NCBI GenBank assembly: GCA_021784895.1
Contig: JAJYHG010000029.1
Span: 1-59,263, forward strand
Origin: Actinomycetes bacterium
GTDB lineage: Bacteria; Actinomycetota; Thermoleophilia; Solirubrobacterales; Solirubrobacteraceae
DNA: 59,263 bases
Direction of reading: 5' to 3'
Position 1 is the first letter of the stretch, and the number at the start of each line of letters is the position of its first letter. A program made the translations under genes and the position numbers. Shown one piece after another: positions 36,573 to 44,295 of the stretch. The notes under the pieces are model-generated. The model searched no databases. It was given only the letters and a program-made list of their open reading frames with translations, and was not told the origin of the DNA.

Positions 36573-37265
36573 ATGAGTGCTGCCGCTGATCGCCGTGAGT
36601 CGCTGAAGGACGTGTACCGCCAGGCGCGCGCGTGTGTCGCCTGCCCGCTGCACGAGACGCGCAACACCGTTGTGTTCGGCTCCGGCAACGCAGACGCAGA
36701 CCTGATGTTCGTCGGCGAGGCGCCGGGGGCCAACGAGGATCTGCAGGGAATGCCCTTCGTCGGGCAGGCTGGCAAGCTGCTCGAGCGCCTGCTGGGTGAG
36801 GTCGGTATCGCTCGCGACGAGGTGTTCATCGCCAACACCGTTAAGTGCCGGCCCCCCGGTAACCGCGATCCGTACCCGCATGAGATCGATGCCTGCCGGC
36901 ACTTCCTCTACAGCCAGATCGAGCTGATCGAGCCCGTCGTGATCTGCACGCTTGGCAACTTTGCTACCAAGCTCTTGCGGGGTGAGCCTGACGGGATCTC
37001 GCGAGTCCATGGCCAGGCCGAGGTGCGAGCTATCGGTCCACGGACCGTCAGGCTCTATCCGCTTTACCACCCGGCTGCTGCGCTCTACACCCCGTCGACA
37101 CTCGAGATGCTGCGGGCCGACTTCCTGAGGATCCCGGAGCTGCTCAGGCTGGGGCCGCCGGCCGGGGAGGAGCCGGCCGGGGAGGGGCCGGCCGGGGTAG
37201 AGCCGGCCGGAGAGGAGCCGGACGGCCCGCCCCAGCCTGAGGGTGGCCAGCTGGGGCTGTTCTGA
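36573..37265 (+). CDS. Family 4 uracil-DNA glycosylase (4Fe-4S)
   Basis: Removes uracil from DNA, including deaminated cytosine, important in GC-rich genomes. 230 residues. Seen: CVACPLHETR with two cluster cysteines, VGEAPGANEDLQGMPFVGQAGKLL (catalytic water-activating motif of family 4), NTVKCRPPGNRDPYPHEIDAC providing the other two cluster cysteines, and the LYPLYHPAAAL motif near 160. The C-terminal 40 residues are Pro/Gly/Glu repeats outside the fold, ending in QLGLF, a plausible beta-clamp-binding peptide. ATG 36573 follows a -10 hexamer; an upstream GTG at 36543 would precede that promoter. Confidence 0.92.
   Translation: MSAAADRRESLKDVYRQARACVACPLHETRNTVVFGSGNADADLMFVGEAPGANEDLQGMPFVGQAGKLLERLLGEVGIARDEVFIANTVKCRPPGNRDPYPHEIDACRHFLYSQIELIEPVVICTLGNFATKLLRGEPDGISRVHGQAEVRAIGPRTVRLYPLYHPAAALYTPSTLEMLRADFLRIPELLRLGPPAGEEPAGEGPAGVEPAGEEPDGPPQPEGGQLGLF
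37157..37216 (+). repeat. 15-bp tandem repeat (4 copies) in the UDG C-terminal tail
   Basis: Four units of GCCGGCCGGGGAGGA type, in frame, encode repeated AGEEP/AGEGP/AGVEP pentapeptides. A fifth degenerate unit follows. Likely slippage-prone and variable in length. Confidence 0.85.
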
Positions 37266-37301
37266 CTCCCGCGCCATCGCGCCGGTCTGGGGGCTTGGCC
37301 A

Positions 37302-37307
37302 TAGACT
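37302..37307 (+). promoter_or_regulatory. -10 hexamer TAGACT of the tsaE operon
   Basis: TAGACT precedes ATG 37315 by 7 bases, identical in sequence to the hisIE hexamer. Confidence 0.5.
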
Positions 37308-37314
37308 CAACCTG

Positions 37315-37758
37315 ATGCTGCCAGCACCCGTGAACCGCCAGACCGCGTCGGCTGGGGAGACCGAGCGTCTCGCAGCCGACCTGGCGCGCGCGCTCGCACC
37401 GGGAGATGTCGTGACGCTCAGCGGAGAGCTCGGCGCCGGCAAGACCACCTTCGTGCGCGGGGCGGCCAGAGCGCTTGGTGTGGTTGAGCCGGTTACCAGC
37501 CCCAGCTTCACCATCGCCCAGCGCTACTGCGCGGCGGGGCCGGTCAGCTACGTGGCACATGTCGATCTCTACCGCATCTCTTCGCTTGACCACGAGGATC
37601 CGGATCTGCTGGGTGACTACATCGGTGCGGACACGATCACGTTTGTCGAATGGCCCGAGGCGGGTCTCGACGAGCTCGCGGCCCGGGGCCGGATCGCGAT
37701 GCGCGTGCGGCTCGCACACGGACCGGGCGTCCACACCCGCACAGTTGTTGTGGAATGA
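37315..37758 (+). CDS. tsaE: tRNA t6A modification ATPase TsaE
   Basis: ATPase of the TsaB-TsaD-TsaE complex that makes threonylcarbamoyl-A37 on ANN-decoding tRNAs. 147 residues. Seen: Walker A SGELGAGKTTFVRG at 36-49, VTSPSFTIAQRY and VAHVDLYRISS, and EWPEAG near 120. ATG 37315 is chosen by the upstream hexamer and typical length. ATGA overlap with tsaB. Confidence 0.94.
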   Translation: MLPAPVNRQTASAGETERLAADLARALAPGDVVTLSGELGAGKTTFVRGAARALGVVEPVTSPSFTIAQRYCAAGPVSYVAHVDLYRISSLDHEDPDLLGDYIGADTITFVEWPEAGLDELAARGRIAMRVRLAHGPGVHTRTVVVE

Positions 37759-38474
37759 GGGTGCTCGCGTTCGATACGGCCACCGCCCGTACGGCGGTGG
37801 CGCTCATGGATCTGGAAGCTGGGGACAACGCCCGCCCGCGCGCCGTCTTGGACCTTGCATTGGTCGACGATCCAGCCCCAGGCACGCGGCCCGGTCACGC
37901 GCGGCTGCTGCTCGAGCTGGTCCACCGGCTGCTCGAGCGTTCGGGCGGTGGCTGGGATGCGGTTGACCGCATCGCGGCTGGGATCGGGCCCGGGAGCTTC
38001 ACGGGCCTGCGGATCGGGCTGGCGACCGCCAAGGCGCTATCGGCGAGCTCTGGTGTACCGCTTGTGGGCGTCTCAACCCTGCAAGCGCTCGCGGTGCCTG
38101 CGCACGGCCGCGGCAAGGCCACGCTCGCTGTGATCGATGCGCGCCGCGGCGAGGCTTTTGTGGCCGGCTGGACGGCTGTCCAGGATCCGCTCACTGACGT
38201 CCCGGCGCTGGCGCCACAGGTGCTCGCGCCCGAGCAGCTGGCCGCCGCGGCGGCAGCTCTCGGCGCCGCCTGCAGCGTCATCGGTGACGGTGCGGTGAGA
38301 TTCCGCGATGTGTTTGTGCGTGGCGGCGCCCAGATTCCTGCTGACGAATCACCTCTGCACAGGGTCAGTGCTCGTGAGCACTGCCGGATCGCGGGGCTTC
38401 AGCCCGCGGCGCCCAGCACTTCGATAGAGCCCGCGTACCTGCGCGCCGCTGACGCGGAGGCGACCCGAGCGTGA
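37755..38474 (+). CDS. tsaB: t6A complex subunit TsaB
   Basis: Inactive ASKHA-fold paralogue of TsaD that scaffolds the t6A complex. 239 residues from ATG 37755, which overlaps the tsaE stop. Seen: MRVLAFDTATARTAVAL, GIGPGSFTGLRIGLATAKAL, GVSTLQALA and IDARRGEAFVA. The open frame further upstream is a shadow of tsaE. GTGA overlap with rimI. Confidence 0.93.
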   Translation: MRVLAFDTATARTAVALMDLEAGDNARPRAVLDLALVDDPAPGTRPGHARLLLELVHRLLERSGGGWDAVDRIAAGIGPGSFTGLRIGLATAKALSASSGVPLVGVSTLQALAVPAHGRGKATLAVIDARRGEAFVAGWTAVQDPLTDVPALAPQVLAPEQLAAAAAALGAACSVIGDGAVRFRDVFVRGGAQIPADESPLHRVSAREHCRIAGLQPAAPSTSIEPAYLRAADAEATRA

Positions 38475-38953
38475 CTGAGCTACAGCAGTCGCGGCCCGAG
38501 AGCGTGACGGTCAGGGCGCTGAACCTCAGCGATCTGCCGCAGGTGCTTGCAATCGAGCGACGCTCGTTTGCGACCCCGTGGTCGGTAGCCATGTTCGTGC
38601 TTGAAATGTCCAAGCCGTCCGGGATCTCGCTGGCGGCGATCAGGCACGGGCGGCTGGCGGGATACGTGATCTGCTCGCGCTATGACAATGCGTTCCACAT
38701 CATGGATATAGCGGTGGACCCGGGTGACCGGCGATCTGGAGTCGCAAGCGCCCTGCTAGCGGCGATCATCGCCCGGGCCGGTGACGACGCCAGCTACACA
38801 CTGGAGGTGCGCCTTTCCAACTCAGGCGCGATTGCGCTTTACGAGCGTTACGGCTTCCGCGGCGTCGGCAGGCGCCCTCGCTACTACGCCGATAATGGCG
38901 AGGATGCGATGATCATGTGGCGCACGACCGGACGACCGTGGGAGGGCGCGTGA
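38471..38953 (+). CDS. rimI: Ribosomal protein S18 alanine N-acetyltransferase RimI-like (GNAT)
   Basis: GNAT N-acetyltransferase. 160 residues. Seen: IERRSFATPWS (typical RimI), IMDIAVDPGDRRSGVASALLAAII, in which RRSGVA is the acetyl-CoA pyrophosphate loop, and LEVRLSNSGAIALYERYGFRGVGRRPRYY. In actinobacteria rimI lies between tsaB and tsaD as here; the actual substrate could be S18 or other N termini. Confidence 0.92.
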   Translation: MTELQQSRPESVTVRALNLSDLPQVLAIERRSFATPWSVAMFVLEMSKPSGISLAAIRHGRLAGYVICSRYDNAFHIMDIAVDPGDRRSGVASALLAAIIARAGDDASYTLEVRLSNSGAIALYERYGFRGVGRRPRYYADNGEDAMIMWRTTGRPWEGA

Positions 38954-39948
38954 CCGGCCTGATCCTCGCGATCGAGACCAGCTGCGACGACACCTGCGCC
39001 GCCGTGATCACCGGCGCTGGCGAGATCCGCTCGAACGTGATCTCCTCCCAGCAGGTGCACGACCGCTTCGGCGGCGTCGTACCGGAGATCGCCTCCCGCC
39101 ACCACTTGGCGCTGCTCTCGCCGGTGCTCGACGAAGCGTTGCGGGCCGCTGGTGCGACACTCGATCAGGTGGAACTGGTTGCGGCCACGCGCGGTCCTGG
39201 ACTGGTGACGGCACTGGTGGTCGGCTTCAGCGCTGGCAAGGGGCTGGCTGCCGCTCGCGAGCTGCCGTTCGCTGCAGTTGATCATCTCCACGGACACCTC
39301 GCCGCGAGCTTTCTCAGGCCAGCCGAGTTTGAGCCGCCCTTTCTGGCATTGATCGCAAGCGGCGGCCACACGCTCTTGGCTGATGTGCGCGACCACGGCC
39401 CGCAACTGCGCCTGCTCGGCCAGACGCTCGACGACGCCGCTGGTGAGGCATTCGACAAGGGTGCGCGCTTGCTCGGCCTCGGCTACCCGGGAGGTGCTGC
39501 GCTCGAGCGTCTCGCCGCCGGCGGCGACCCGCGGGCGTTCGCCTTTCCGGCGGCCGAGCGGATGCCGGGCCTTGACTTCTCCTTTGCGGGCCTCAAGACC
39601 GCGCTGCTCTACAAGGTTCGCGAGCTCGGCGAACCGGAGGCTGAGCGCCGGCGTGCGGACCTCGCCGCCTCCTACCAGCGCGCGATCGTCGCGGCACTCC
39701 TGATCCGTGTGCGGCGAGCGCTGAAGCAGACAGGCGCCCGAAGGCTGGCGGTCGGTGGCGGGGTGGCTGCCAACGGCCCGCTTCGCGCAGCCCTGGCCGA
39801 ACTGGGGGTTGAGCTGGAGGTGCCGCCGCCCGCGCTGTGCACCGACAACGCGGCGATGATCGCCAGCGCGGCTCGCTACAGCAAAGCGCTGAGGTTTCCC
39901 GCCTACCTCGGACTCGACGTCTACGCAACCGGCGCGCAGCGGCTGTGA
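38950..39948 (+). CDS. tsaD: tRNA N6-adenosine threonylcarbamoyltransferase TsaD
   Basis: Catalytic subunit of t6A synthesis. 332 residues from GTG 38950, which overlaps the rimI stop. Seen: LILAIETSCDDTCAAVI, GGVVPEIASRHH, metal-binding His pair in DHLHGHLAA, LIASGGHTLL, GEAFDKGARLLGLGYPGG, and GGGVAANGPLR with TDNAAMIA near the C terminus. The chain continues by a GTGA overlap into a glutaredoxin-like gene. Confidence 0.95.
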   Translation: MTGLILAIETSCDDTCAAVITGAGEIRSNVISSQQVHDRFGGVVPEIASRHHLALLSPVLDEALRAAGATLDQVELVAATRGPGLVTALVVGFSAGKGLAAARELPFAAVDHLHGHLAASFLRPAEFEPPFLALIASGGHTLLADVRDHGPQLRLLGQTLDDAAGEAFDKGARLLGLGYPGGAALERLAAGGDPRAFAFPAAERMPGLDFSFAGLKTALLYKVRELGEPEAERRRADLAASYQRAIVAALLIRVRRALKQTGARRLAVGGGVAANGPLRAALAELGVELEVPPPALCTDNAAMIASAARYSKALRFPAYLGLDVYATGAQRL

Positions 39949-40205
39949 GCACGGTCACTTTGTACGGCCGTGCTGGCTGCCACCTCTGTGACGATGCGCT
40001 GGCGGTGATTGAGCGCCTCCGGGCACGGATCGCCTTCGACTTCGAGCCCTGCGATATTGAGACGGATGCGGCTCTGTTCAGCCGCTACCTGGAGCGGATT
40101 CCGGTTGTGACCGTCGATGGCGTGGAGGTCTGTGAGCTGTTTGTGGACGAGCGCCAGCTTGAGGGGGCGCTGACGAATTGCAGGGATCACCCCCGCCCTC
40201 AGTAG
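39945..40205 (+). CDS. Glutaredoxin-like protein (DUF836 type)
   Basis: 86 residues, thioredoxin fold. Seen: VTLYGRAGCHLCDDAL with redox cysteines C12 and C15, and the cis-Pro segment ERIPVVTVDG. GTG 39945 overlaps the tsaD stop. A dithiol-disulfide role is inferred. Its position immediately before rex and a GCS2-type ligase suggests a redox theme for this stretch. The TAG stop overlaps the rex -10. Confidence 0.85.
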   Translation: MSTVTLYGRAGCHLCDDALAVIERLRARIAFDFEPCDIETDAALFSRYLERIPVVTVDGVEVCELFVDERQLEGALTNCRDHPRPQ

Positions 40206-40208
40206 AGT
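40203..40208 (+). promoter_or_regulatory. -10 hexamer TAGAGT of rex
   Basis: TAGAGT begins with the stop codon of the glutaredoxin gene and ends 10 bases before ATG 40219. Confidence 0.45.
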
Positions 40209-40218
40209 GAGCGCCAGG

Positions 40219-40869
40219 ATGGCGGATCAGGTTAGTCAGAGTCAGCTGGCTGCAGATAGGCTCGGTTTTGGCGTTGCCGCGCGGTTGTCGCGCTACCTGA
40301 TGGTGCTGACGCAGGCGCGCAAGCGGGGCGACGCGACGATCAGCTCTCAGGCGCTGGCCGATTACACGCATGTGAACTCGACCCAGATCCGCCGTGACCT
40401 GTCTGGGTTTGGCAAGTTCGGCAAGCGCGGAGTCGGCTACAACGTCGAGTCGCTGATCACCGAGATCCGCCAGATTCTGCGCACGTCCGAACAGCACAAC
40501 ATCGCGCTCTTCGGCGCCGGCAACCTCGGTACCGCCATCGCCGGCTCGGATATCTTCGCTGATCACGGCTTCAACGTTGTCGCTCTGTTCGACACTGATC
40601 CGTCGAAGGTGGGCTCGAGGGTCGGCAACCTCGTGGTCCTTCACTACGACGCGATGCGTGCCCTGGTGGCGGAGCAGGACGTGGTGGTCGCTGTGCTCGC
40701 AGTTCCGCCAGCCGTGGCGCAGGCGGTGGCCGACGATCTCATCGGCGCTGGTGTCAGGGTTATCTTCAACTACTCGGACGCTCTGCTGCAGGCTCCACCC
40801 GAGGTGACCGTGCACAGCTCGAGCCCAGCCGTCGATCTGCTCTACGCGCTCTACTTCTACCTGTCTTGA
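40219..40869 (+). CDS. rex: Redox-sensing transcriptional repressor Rex
   Basis: Senses the NADH/NAD+ ratio and represses respiratory and fermentative genes when NADH is low. 216 residues. N-terminal winged helix (about 12-75: ARLSRYLMVLTQ, STQIRRDLSGFGKFGKRGVGYNV) and a C-terminal Rossmann domain (FGAGNLGTAIAG near 96, FDTDPSKVG), with the domain-swapped C-terminal helix. ATG 40219 is preferred to 40207 because of the hexamer. ndh, a common Rex target in actinobacteria, lies at the other end of the window; no consensus Rex operator (TTGTGAA-N4-TTCACAA) was found there. Confidence 0.94.
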   Translation: MADQVSQSQLAADRLGFGVAARLSRYLMVLTQARKRGDATISSQALADYTHVNSTQIRRDLSGFGKFGKRGVGYNVESLITEIRQILRTSEQHNIALFGAGNLGTAIAGSDIFADHGFNVVALFDTDPSKVGSRVGNLVVLHYDAMRALVAEQDVVVAVLAVPPAVAQAVADDLIGAGVRVIFNYSDALLQAPPEVTVHSSSPAVDLLYALYFYLS

Positions 40870-42029
40870 GCAATATCGATCTTGACAGTGGCCGCGCTCG
40901 TTTCGAGCAGGCAACCGACTTCAGCGTGGGGCTCGAAGAGGAGTTCGCGATCCTGGAGCCGCGGCGCCTGGATCTGATCCAGGGGTTTGAGCGGCTGCGC
41001 GATGGTGCATCCGAGGACCCGCAGCTGATGGAGTCGATCGCGGGCGAATTGATCTCGTCGGAGATCGAGATCCGCTCGGGACGCGGCGACGGCCACGGCG
41101 CCGCAATCGCGCTGCAGCAGGGTGTGCGCGAGCGGCTGTTCGCGCTCGCCGCGGAACACGACTTGAAGCTCGGCGCGACCGGTACCCACCCGTGGGCCGA
41201 TTACCGCGTGCAGCACATCATCGACACCGAGCACTATCACCGGGTCGAAGACGGGCTCAAGTACGTCGCCTGGCGCAACAACACCTTCTCGATGCACGTG
41301 CACGTGGGCGTCCGTGGCGCTGACCGGGCGGTTCAGGTGTGCGATGCGCTGCGGCCTGTGCTACCGCTGCTGCTCGCGATCTCCGCCAACTCGCCCTTCT
41401 TGGAAGGGCGGGATACGGGACTGCACAGCGTCCGGTCGCAGATCTTCACCAAGAGCTTTCCGCGCTGCGGCGTGCCGGACGCGTTTGGTGACTGGGCGAG
41501 CTTCGCCAACTACATCAGCTTTTTGGTGGACACCCGCTCGATCGTCGAGTACACACAGGTCTGGTGGTCGGTTCGTCCACATCTCGCCTTCGGCACGGTT
41601 GAGGTGCGCGTCTGCGACATGCAGACGACCGCGGCTGAGTCGGCGGCATTGTCAGCGCTGGTGGTAGCGTGTGTGGCGCAGGCGGCGCGTGATCTCGACG
41701 ACGGCAGGCCGCGGCACGACCTCGCGCCCAGACTGATCGAGGAGAACATGTGGCGCGCGATCCGCTATGGCCTTGACGGAGAACTGCTCGACTTGGAGCG
41801 CGCTGAGGGGTACCCTGCGCGCGCCGCGATCGATCGGCTGCTCGCGTGGACCGAGCCGATGCAGGCGGAGCTCGGCCTCCGGATCGAGTTTCCCGAGGCC
41901 AACGGTGCCCAGCGCCAGCGAGCCCTGTTGGCTCAAGGCATGACCCTGGCTGAGGCCTATGCAGCGACCGTGAACGAGACCGAGGCGGCACATGCAGGAA
42001 GCGCTCAAAGCACTGCGGAGGTGAACTGA
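40866..42029 (+). CDS. Carboxylate-amine ligase, YbdK/GCS2 family
   Basis: ATP-dependent ligase resembling glutamate-cysteine ligase type 2. 387 residues. Seen: FSVGLEEEFAIL near residue 19 and the catalytic SSEIEIRSG near 60, ATGTHPWADYR, NNTFSMHVHVGV, and VWWSVRPHLAFGTVEVRVCDMQTT. YbdK relatives show weak gamma-glutamylcysteine ligase activity; the physiological product is uncertain. TTG start overlapping the rex stop (TTGA). One-base overlap with the next gene. Confidence 0.88.
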   Translation: MSNIDLDSGRARFEQATDFSVGLEEEFAILEPRRLDLIQGFERLRDGASEDPQLMESIAGELISSEIEIRSGRGDGHGAAIALQQGVRERLFALAAEHDLKLGATGTHPWADYRVQHIIDTEHYHRVEDGLKYVAWRNNTFSMHVHVGVRGADRAVQVCDALRPVLPLLLAISANSPFLEGRDTGLHSVRSQIFTKSFPRCGVPDAFGDWASFANYISFLVDTRSIVEYTQVWWSVRPHLAFGTVEVRVCDMQTTAAESAALSALVVACVAQAARDLDDGRPRHDLAPRLIEENMWRAIRYGLDGELLDLERAEGYPARAAIDRLLAWTEPMQAELGLRIEFPEANGAQRQRALLAQGMTLAEAYAATVNETEAAHAGSAQSTAEVN

Positions 42030-42502
42030 TGGCGGCCGAGATGCCAGGTCCGGACCAGGAGCGGCTCTCCGAGGAGCAGCTGCGAGCGGCTTATGAGCAG
42101 GAGATGAAGCGGGTCAGGGTCGAGCATGTACTGCTCGACAACGTCGTGACGATCATCAACCTTGGAATGCGCAGGACGGGACTCATGCCGGGAACCGAGG
42201 ATGAGCGCGACCTGGCACAGGTGCAGTTGGCGATCGAGTCTGTGCGTGCGCTGTTGCCACAGCTCGAGCAGGTCACGCCCCGGGAGGTAGTGTCGATTCG
42301 CGAAGCGATCTCCCAGTTGCAGCTGGCTTTCGTCCAGGCCCGGGGTGGTATCGCGGCGCCAGGTGGTGCGCAGACGCCTGCGCCCGGCCCCGCTGGGCCG
42401 GGCGAACCTGGCCCGGGTGATCCCGGCTCGCCCGGCCCAGGCGGGCCCGGTACGCCAGGACCCGCCCAGCGTAGTGGTCGTCTCTGGGTGCCCGGTCAGT
42501 GA
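42029..42502 (+). CDS. DUF1844-like protein with collagen-like Pro/Gly tail
   Basis: 157 residues. The helical N-terminal part (about 10-110) resembles small actinobacterial DUF1844 proteins: VEHVLLDNVVTIINLGMRRTGL, DLAQVQLAIESVRALLPQL and IREAISQLQLAFVQARG. The last 45 residues are almost only Pro/Gly/Ala in PGP/PGEPGP steps, collagen-like and without a signal peptide. Function unknown; cytoplasmic. Coupled to the ligase by a TGATG overlap. Confidence 0.7.
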   Translation: MAAEMPGPDQERLSEEQLRAAYEQEMKRVRVEHVLLDNVVTIINLGMRRTGLMPGTEDERDLAQVQLAIESVRALLPQLEQVTPREVVSIREAISQLQLAFVQARGGIAAPGGAQTPAPGPAGPGEPGPGDPGSPGPGGPGTPGPAQRSGRLWVPGQ

Positions 42503-42509
42503 TCCTCGC

Positions 42510-42515
42510 TACATT
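42510..42515 (+). promoter_or_regulatory. -10 hexamer TACATT of the trkA pair
   Basis: TACATT is 6 bases before ATG 42522, fixing the start of the first TrkA protein. Confidence 0.5.
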
Positions 42516-42521
42516 GCGGCC

Positions 42522-42944
42522 ATGTTCATCCTGATCGTCGGCTGCGGCCGTGTGGGGTCCGCTGTGGCAAAGCGCTCGCTCGATGCGGGCCACGAAGTTT
42601 CGGTCATGGACGTCGACCCGCGCTCGCATGAGCGGCTGGACCGCGATCAGACCACGAACTGGGAGGATGCGGGCGGCCAGTTCACCGTTGGCACGGCGCT
42701 CGAGGTTGACGGCCTGATCGCAGCCGGGATCGACCGGGCTGATGTGTTCATCGCCGCCACCAGCGGCGATAACACGAACCTGGTGATCTCGCAGATCGCC
42801 CAGCGCCGGTTCAAGGTGCCTCGCGTGGTGGTACGCGTGGCAGATCCAGCCCGTGCCGCCTGGTATGCCGAACAGGGTCTGCGCACCATCTGCCCAACGC
42901 AGATAGCGATCGACCAGGTCGAGCAGGTACTTCTGGCTGGTTAG
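42522..42944 (+). CDS. TrkA-like RCK_N protein (CeoB-like)
   Basis: Regulatory subunit of a K+ uptake system, NAD(H)-binding. 140 residues, a single RCK_N domain: MFILIVGCGRVGSAVAKRSLDAGHEV, acidic MDVDP at the end of beta-2, then GDNTNLVISQIAQRRF and VVRVADPARAAWY. No RCK_C domain, so it probably works with the two-domain partner just downstream. ATG 42522 is set by the promoter hexamer; the longer frame upstream belongs to the previous gene's region. Confidence 0.9.
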   Translation: MFILIVGCGRVGSAVAKRSLDAGHEVSVMDVDPRSHERLDRDQTTNWEDAGGQFTVGTALEVDGLIAAGIDRADVFIAATSGDNTNLVISQIAQRRFKVPRVVVRVADPARAAWYAEQGLRTICPTQIAIDQVEQVLLAG

Positions 42945-42965
42945 AACCGTGGGGAGTCTGGTGAC

Positions 42966-43643
42966 ATGTACGTGATCATCGCTGGTGCCGGCAAGGTGGG
43001 CTGGAACCTCGCCCGCGAGCTGATCGCCAAGGACCGCGAGGTGACGTTGATCGAGTCCAACCACGACCGCTTCCGCGTGGTCGAGCAGGAACTCGAATAC
43101 GCGGTTCAGTATGGCGATGCGAGCGAGCTCTGGGTCCTTGAGCGGGCCGGAATTCAACGCGCCGACTTGGTCATCGCGGTCACCGGCGACGACGAGGACA
43201 ACATCCTCATCTGCCAGGTCGCGAGGGAGAAGTACGGCGTCAAGCGGATCGTCGCACGGGTCAACAATCCGCGTAACCTGGCGCACTTCAAGATGCTCGG
43301 CATTCAGCCGGCCGTCTCAGCGACCGATCTGATCCTGCGCCTGATTGAGCACGAGGTTCCGGAGTACGGGCTCGTACAGCTGCTCGCACTGGAGGAGGAG
43401 CACCTCGAGATCATCGAGCTGGAGGTGCTGGATGGCTCTCCCGCGGTGGGCAGGCAGATCCAGCAGATCCCGCTGCCAAAGGGCTCGCTGGTGATCTCCG
43501 TGCTGCGCTCGGGTAGCGGCTTCGTGCCCAACGCCCAGGAGGTGATCGAAGCAGGCGATCAGGTCCTGCTGATTCTCGACCCGGGCCTTGAGGGTCAGAT
43601 TACGCCGCTGTTCGCGCCCCTGGGCGCCGGCGCGTCGGCCTGA
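42966..43643 (+). CDS. trkA: TrkA protein with RCK_N and RCK_C domains (CeoC-like)
   Basis: 225 residues. RCK_N (about 1-125): MYVIIAGAGKVGWNLARELI, IESNHDRFRV, GDDEDNILICQVAREKY and RVNNPRNLAHF. RCK_C (about 138-220): EIIELEVLDGSPAVGRQIQQIPLPKGSLVISVLRSG and EVIEAGDQVLLIL. The arrangement of a short and a long TrkA protein matches ceoB-ceoC of mycobacteria. No TrkH/TrkG channel gene is visible, so the membrane subunit must be elsewhere. GGGGAG precedes the ATG. Confidence 0.92.
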   Translation: MYVIIAGAGKVGWNLARELIAKDREVTLIESNHDRFRVVEQELEYAVQYGDASELWVLERAGIQRADLVIAVTGDDEDNILICQVAREKYGVKRIVARVNNPRNLAHFKMLGIQPAVSATDLILRLIEHEVPEYGLVQLLALEEEHLEIIELEVLDGSPAVGRQIQQIPLPKGSLVISVLRSGSGFVPNAQEVIEAGDQVLLILDPGLEGQITPLFAPLGAGASA

Positions 43644-43699
43644 TGGCCGATGGCTCCCGGGCGCAGTCTCAGGGCTGATCCGCTGCGGCTGCGGGTGCG

Positions 43700-43705
43700 T
43701 ATAGC
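43700..43705 (+). promoter_or_regulatory. Possible -10 (TATAGC) of the sigma factor gene
   Basis: TATAGC precedes ATG 43711 by 5 bases. It departs from TAnnnT at the last base, so this promoter could be read by the ECF factor itself or by another holoenzyme. Confidence 0.3.
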
Positions 43706-43710
43706 CAGTG

Positions 43711-44295
43711 ATGTTCAACCAGCGCCGGAACCTCAGGGAGTCAGCCGATGAGGATCTGATGGTGCTTGTGCGCGATGGCGACGCACGGGCTTTCGAGGTG
43801 CTGTTCGACCGACACGCCGGCCCGGCTTTTTCGCTTGCCTATCGCATGTGCGGATCTCGGTCGCGTGCCGAGGATGTAATCCAGGAGGCGTTCCTCTCCC
43901 TGTGGCGGGCGGGGGCGAGGTATGACCCGTCTCGTGGCAGCGTGCGGGGGTGGATCCTGAGCGCAGTTCACAACCGCGCGGTCGATTCGTTCAGGCGCCA
44001 GGCCGCCCGTCCGGCTGGCTCGCTGGAGGAGGCGGGCGTGATCGACCGCCTGGCGTCAGCGGAGCTGACGGAGGTCGAGGTCGAGCGGCGGGCAGATGCG
44101 GAACGCCTCCGCCAAGCACTGTCAGAACTCCCCGACGAGCAGCGCAAGGTGGTCGAGCTGTCGTACTTCGGAGGCTTCACGCATCAGCAGATCTCCGACA
44201 TGCTCTCGCTCCCGGCCGGTACGGTGAAGGGCCGCATGAGGCTGGCGCTCACCAAGCTGCGTCTCTCACTCGATGAGGCTGGAGTCATACCATGA
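43711..44295 (+). CDS. ECF-type RNA polymerase sigma factor
   Basis: 194 residues. Region 2 (about 28-95): FEVLFDRHAGPAFSLAYRMCG, AEDVIQEAFLSLW, and WILSAVHNRAVDSFRRQ. Region 4 (about 130-185): ALSELPDEQRKVVELSYFGGFTHQQISDMLSLPAGTVKGRMRLALTKLR. This is the SigK/RpoE-like group that pairs with RskA-type anti-sigma factors; the next gene, overlapping by ATGA, is exactly that. Inducing signal unknown. The nearby lipid/photolyase cluster is a candidate target by position only. Confidence 0.92.
   Translation: MFNQRRNLRESADEDLMVLVRDGDARAFEVLFDRHAGPAFSLAYRMCGSRSRAEDVIQEAFLSLWRAGARYDPSRGSVRGWILSAVHNRAVDSFRRQAARPAGSLEEAGVIDRLASAELTEVEVERRADAERLRQALSELPDEQRKVVELSYFGGFTHQQISDMLSLPAGTVKGRMRLALTKLRLSLDEAGVIP

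Noticed and set aside
42522-43643. Two trkA genes as halves of one frameshifted gene
   Set aside because: Each has its own complete RCK_N domain and start, and the CeoB/CeoC-like pair is an established arrangement.
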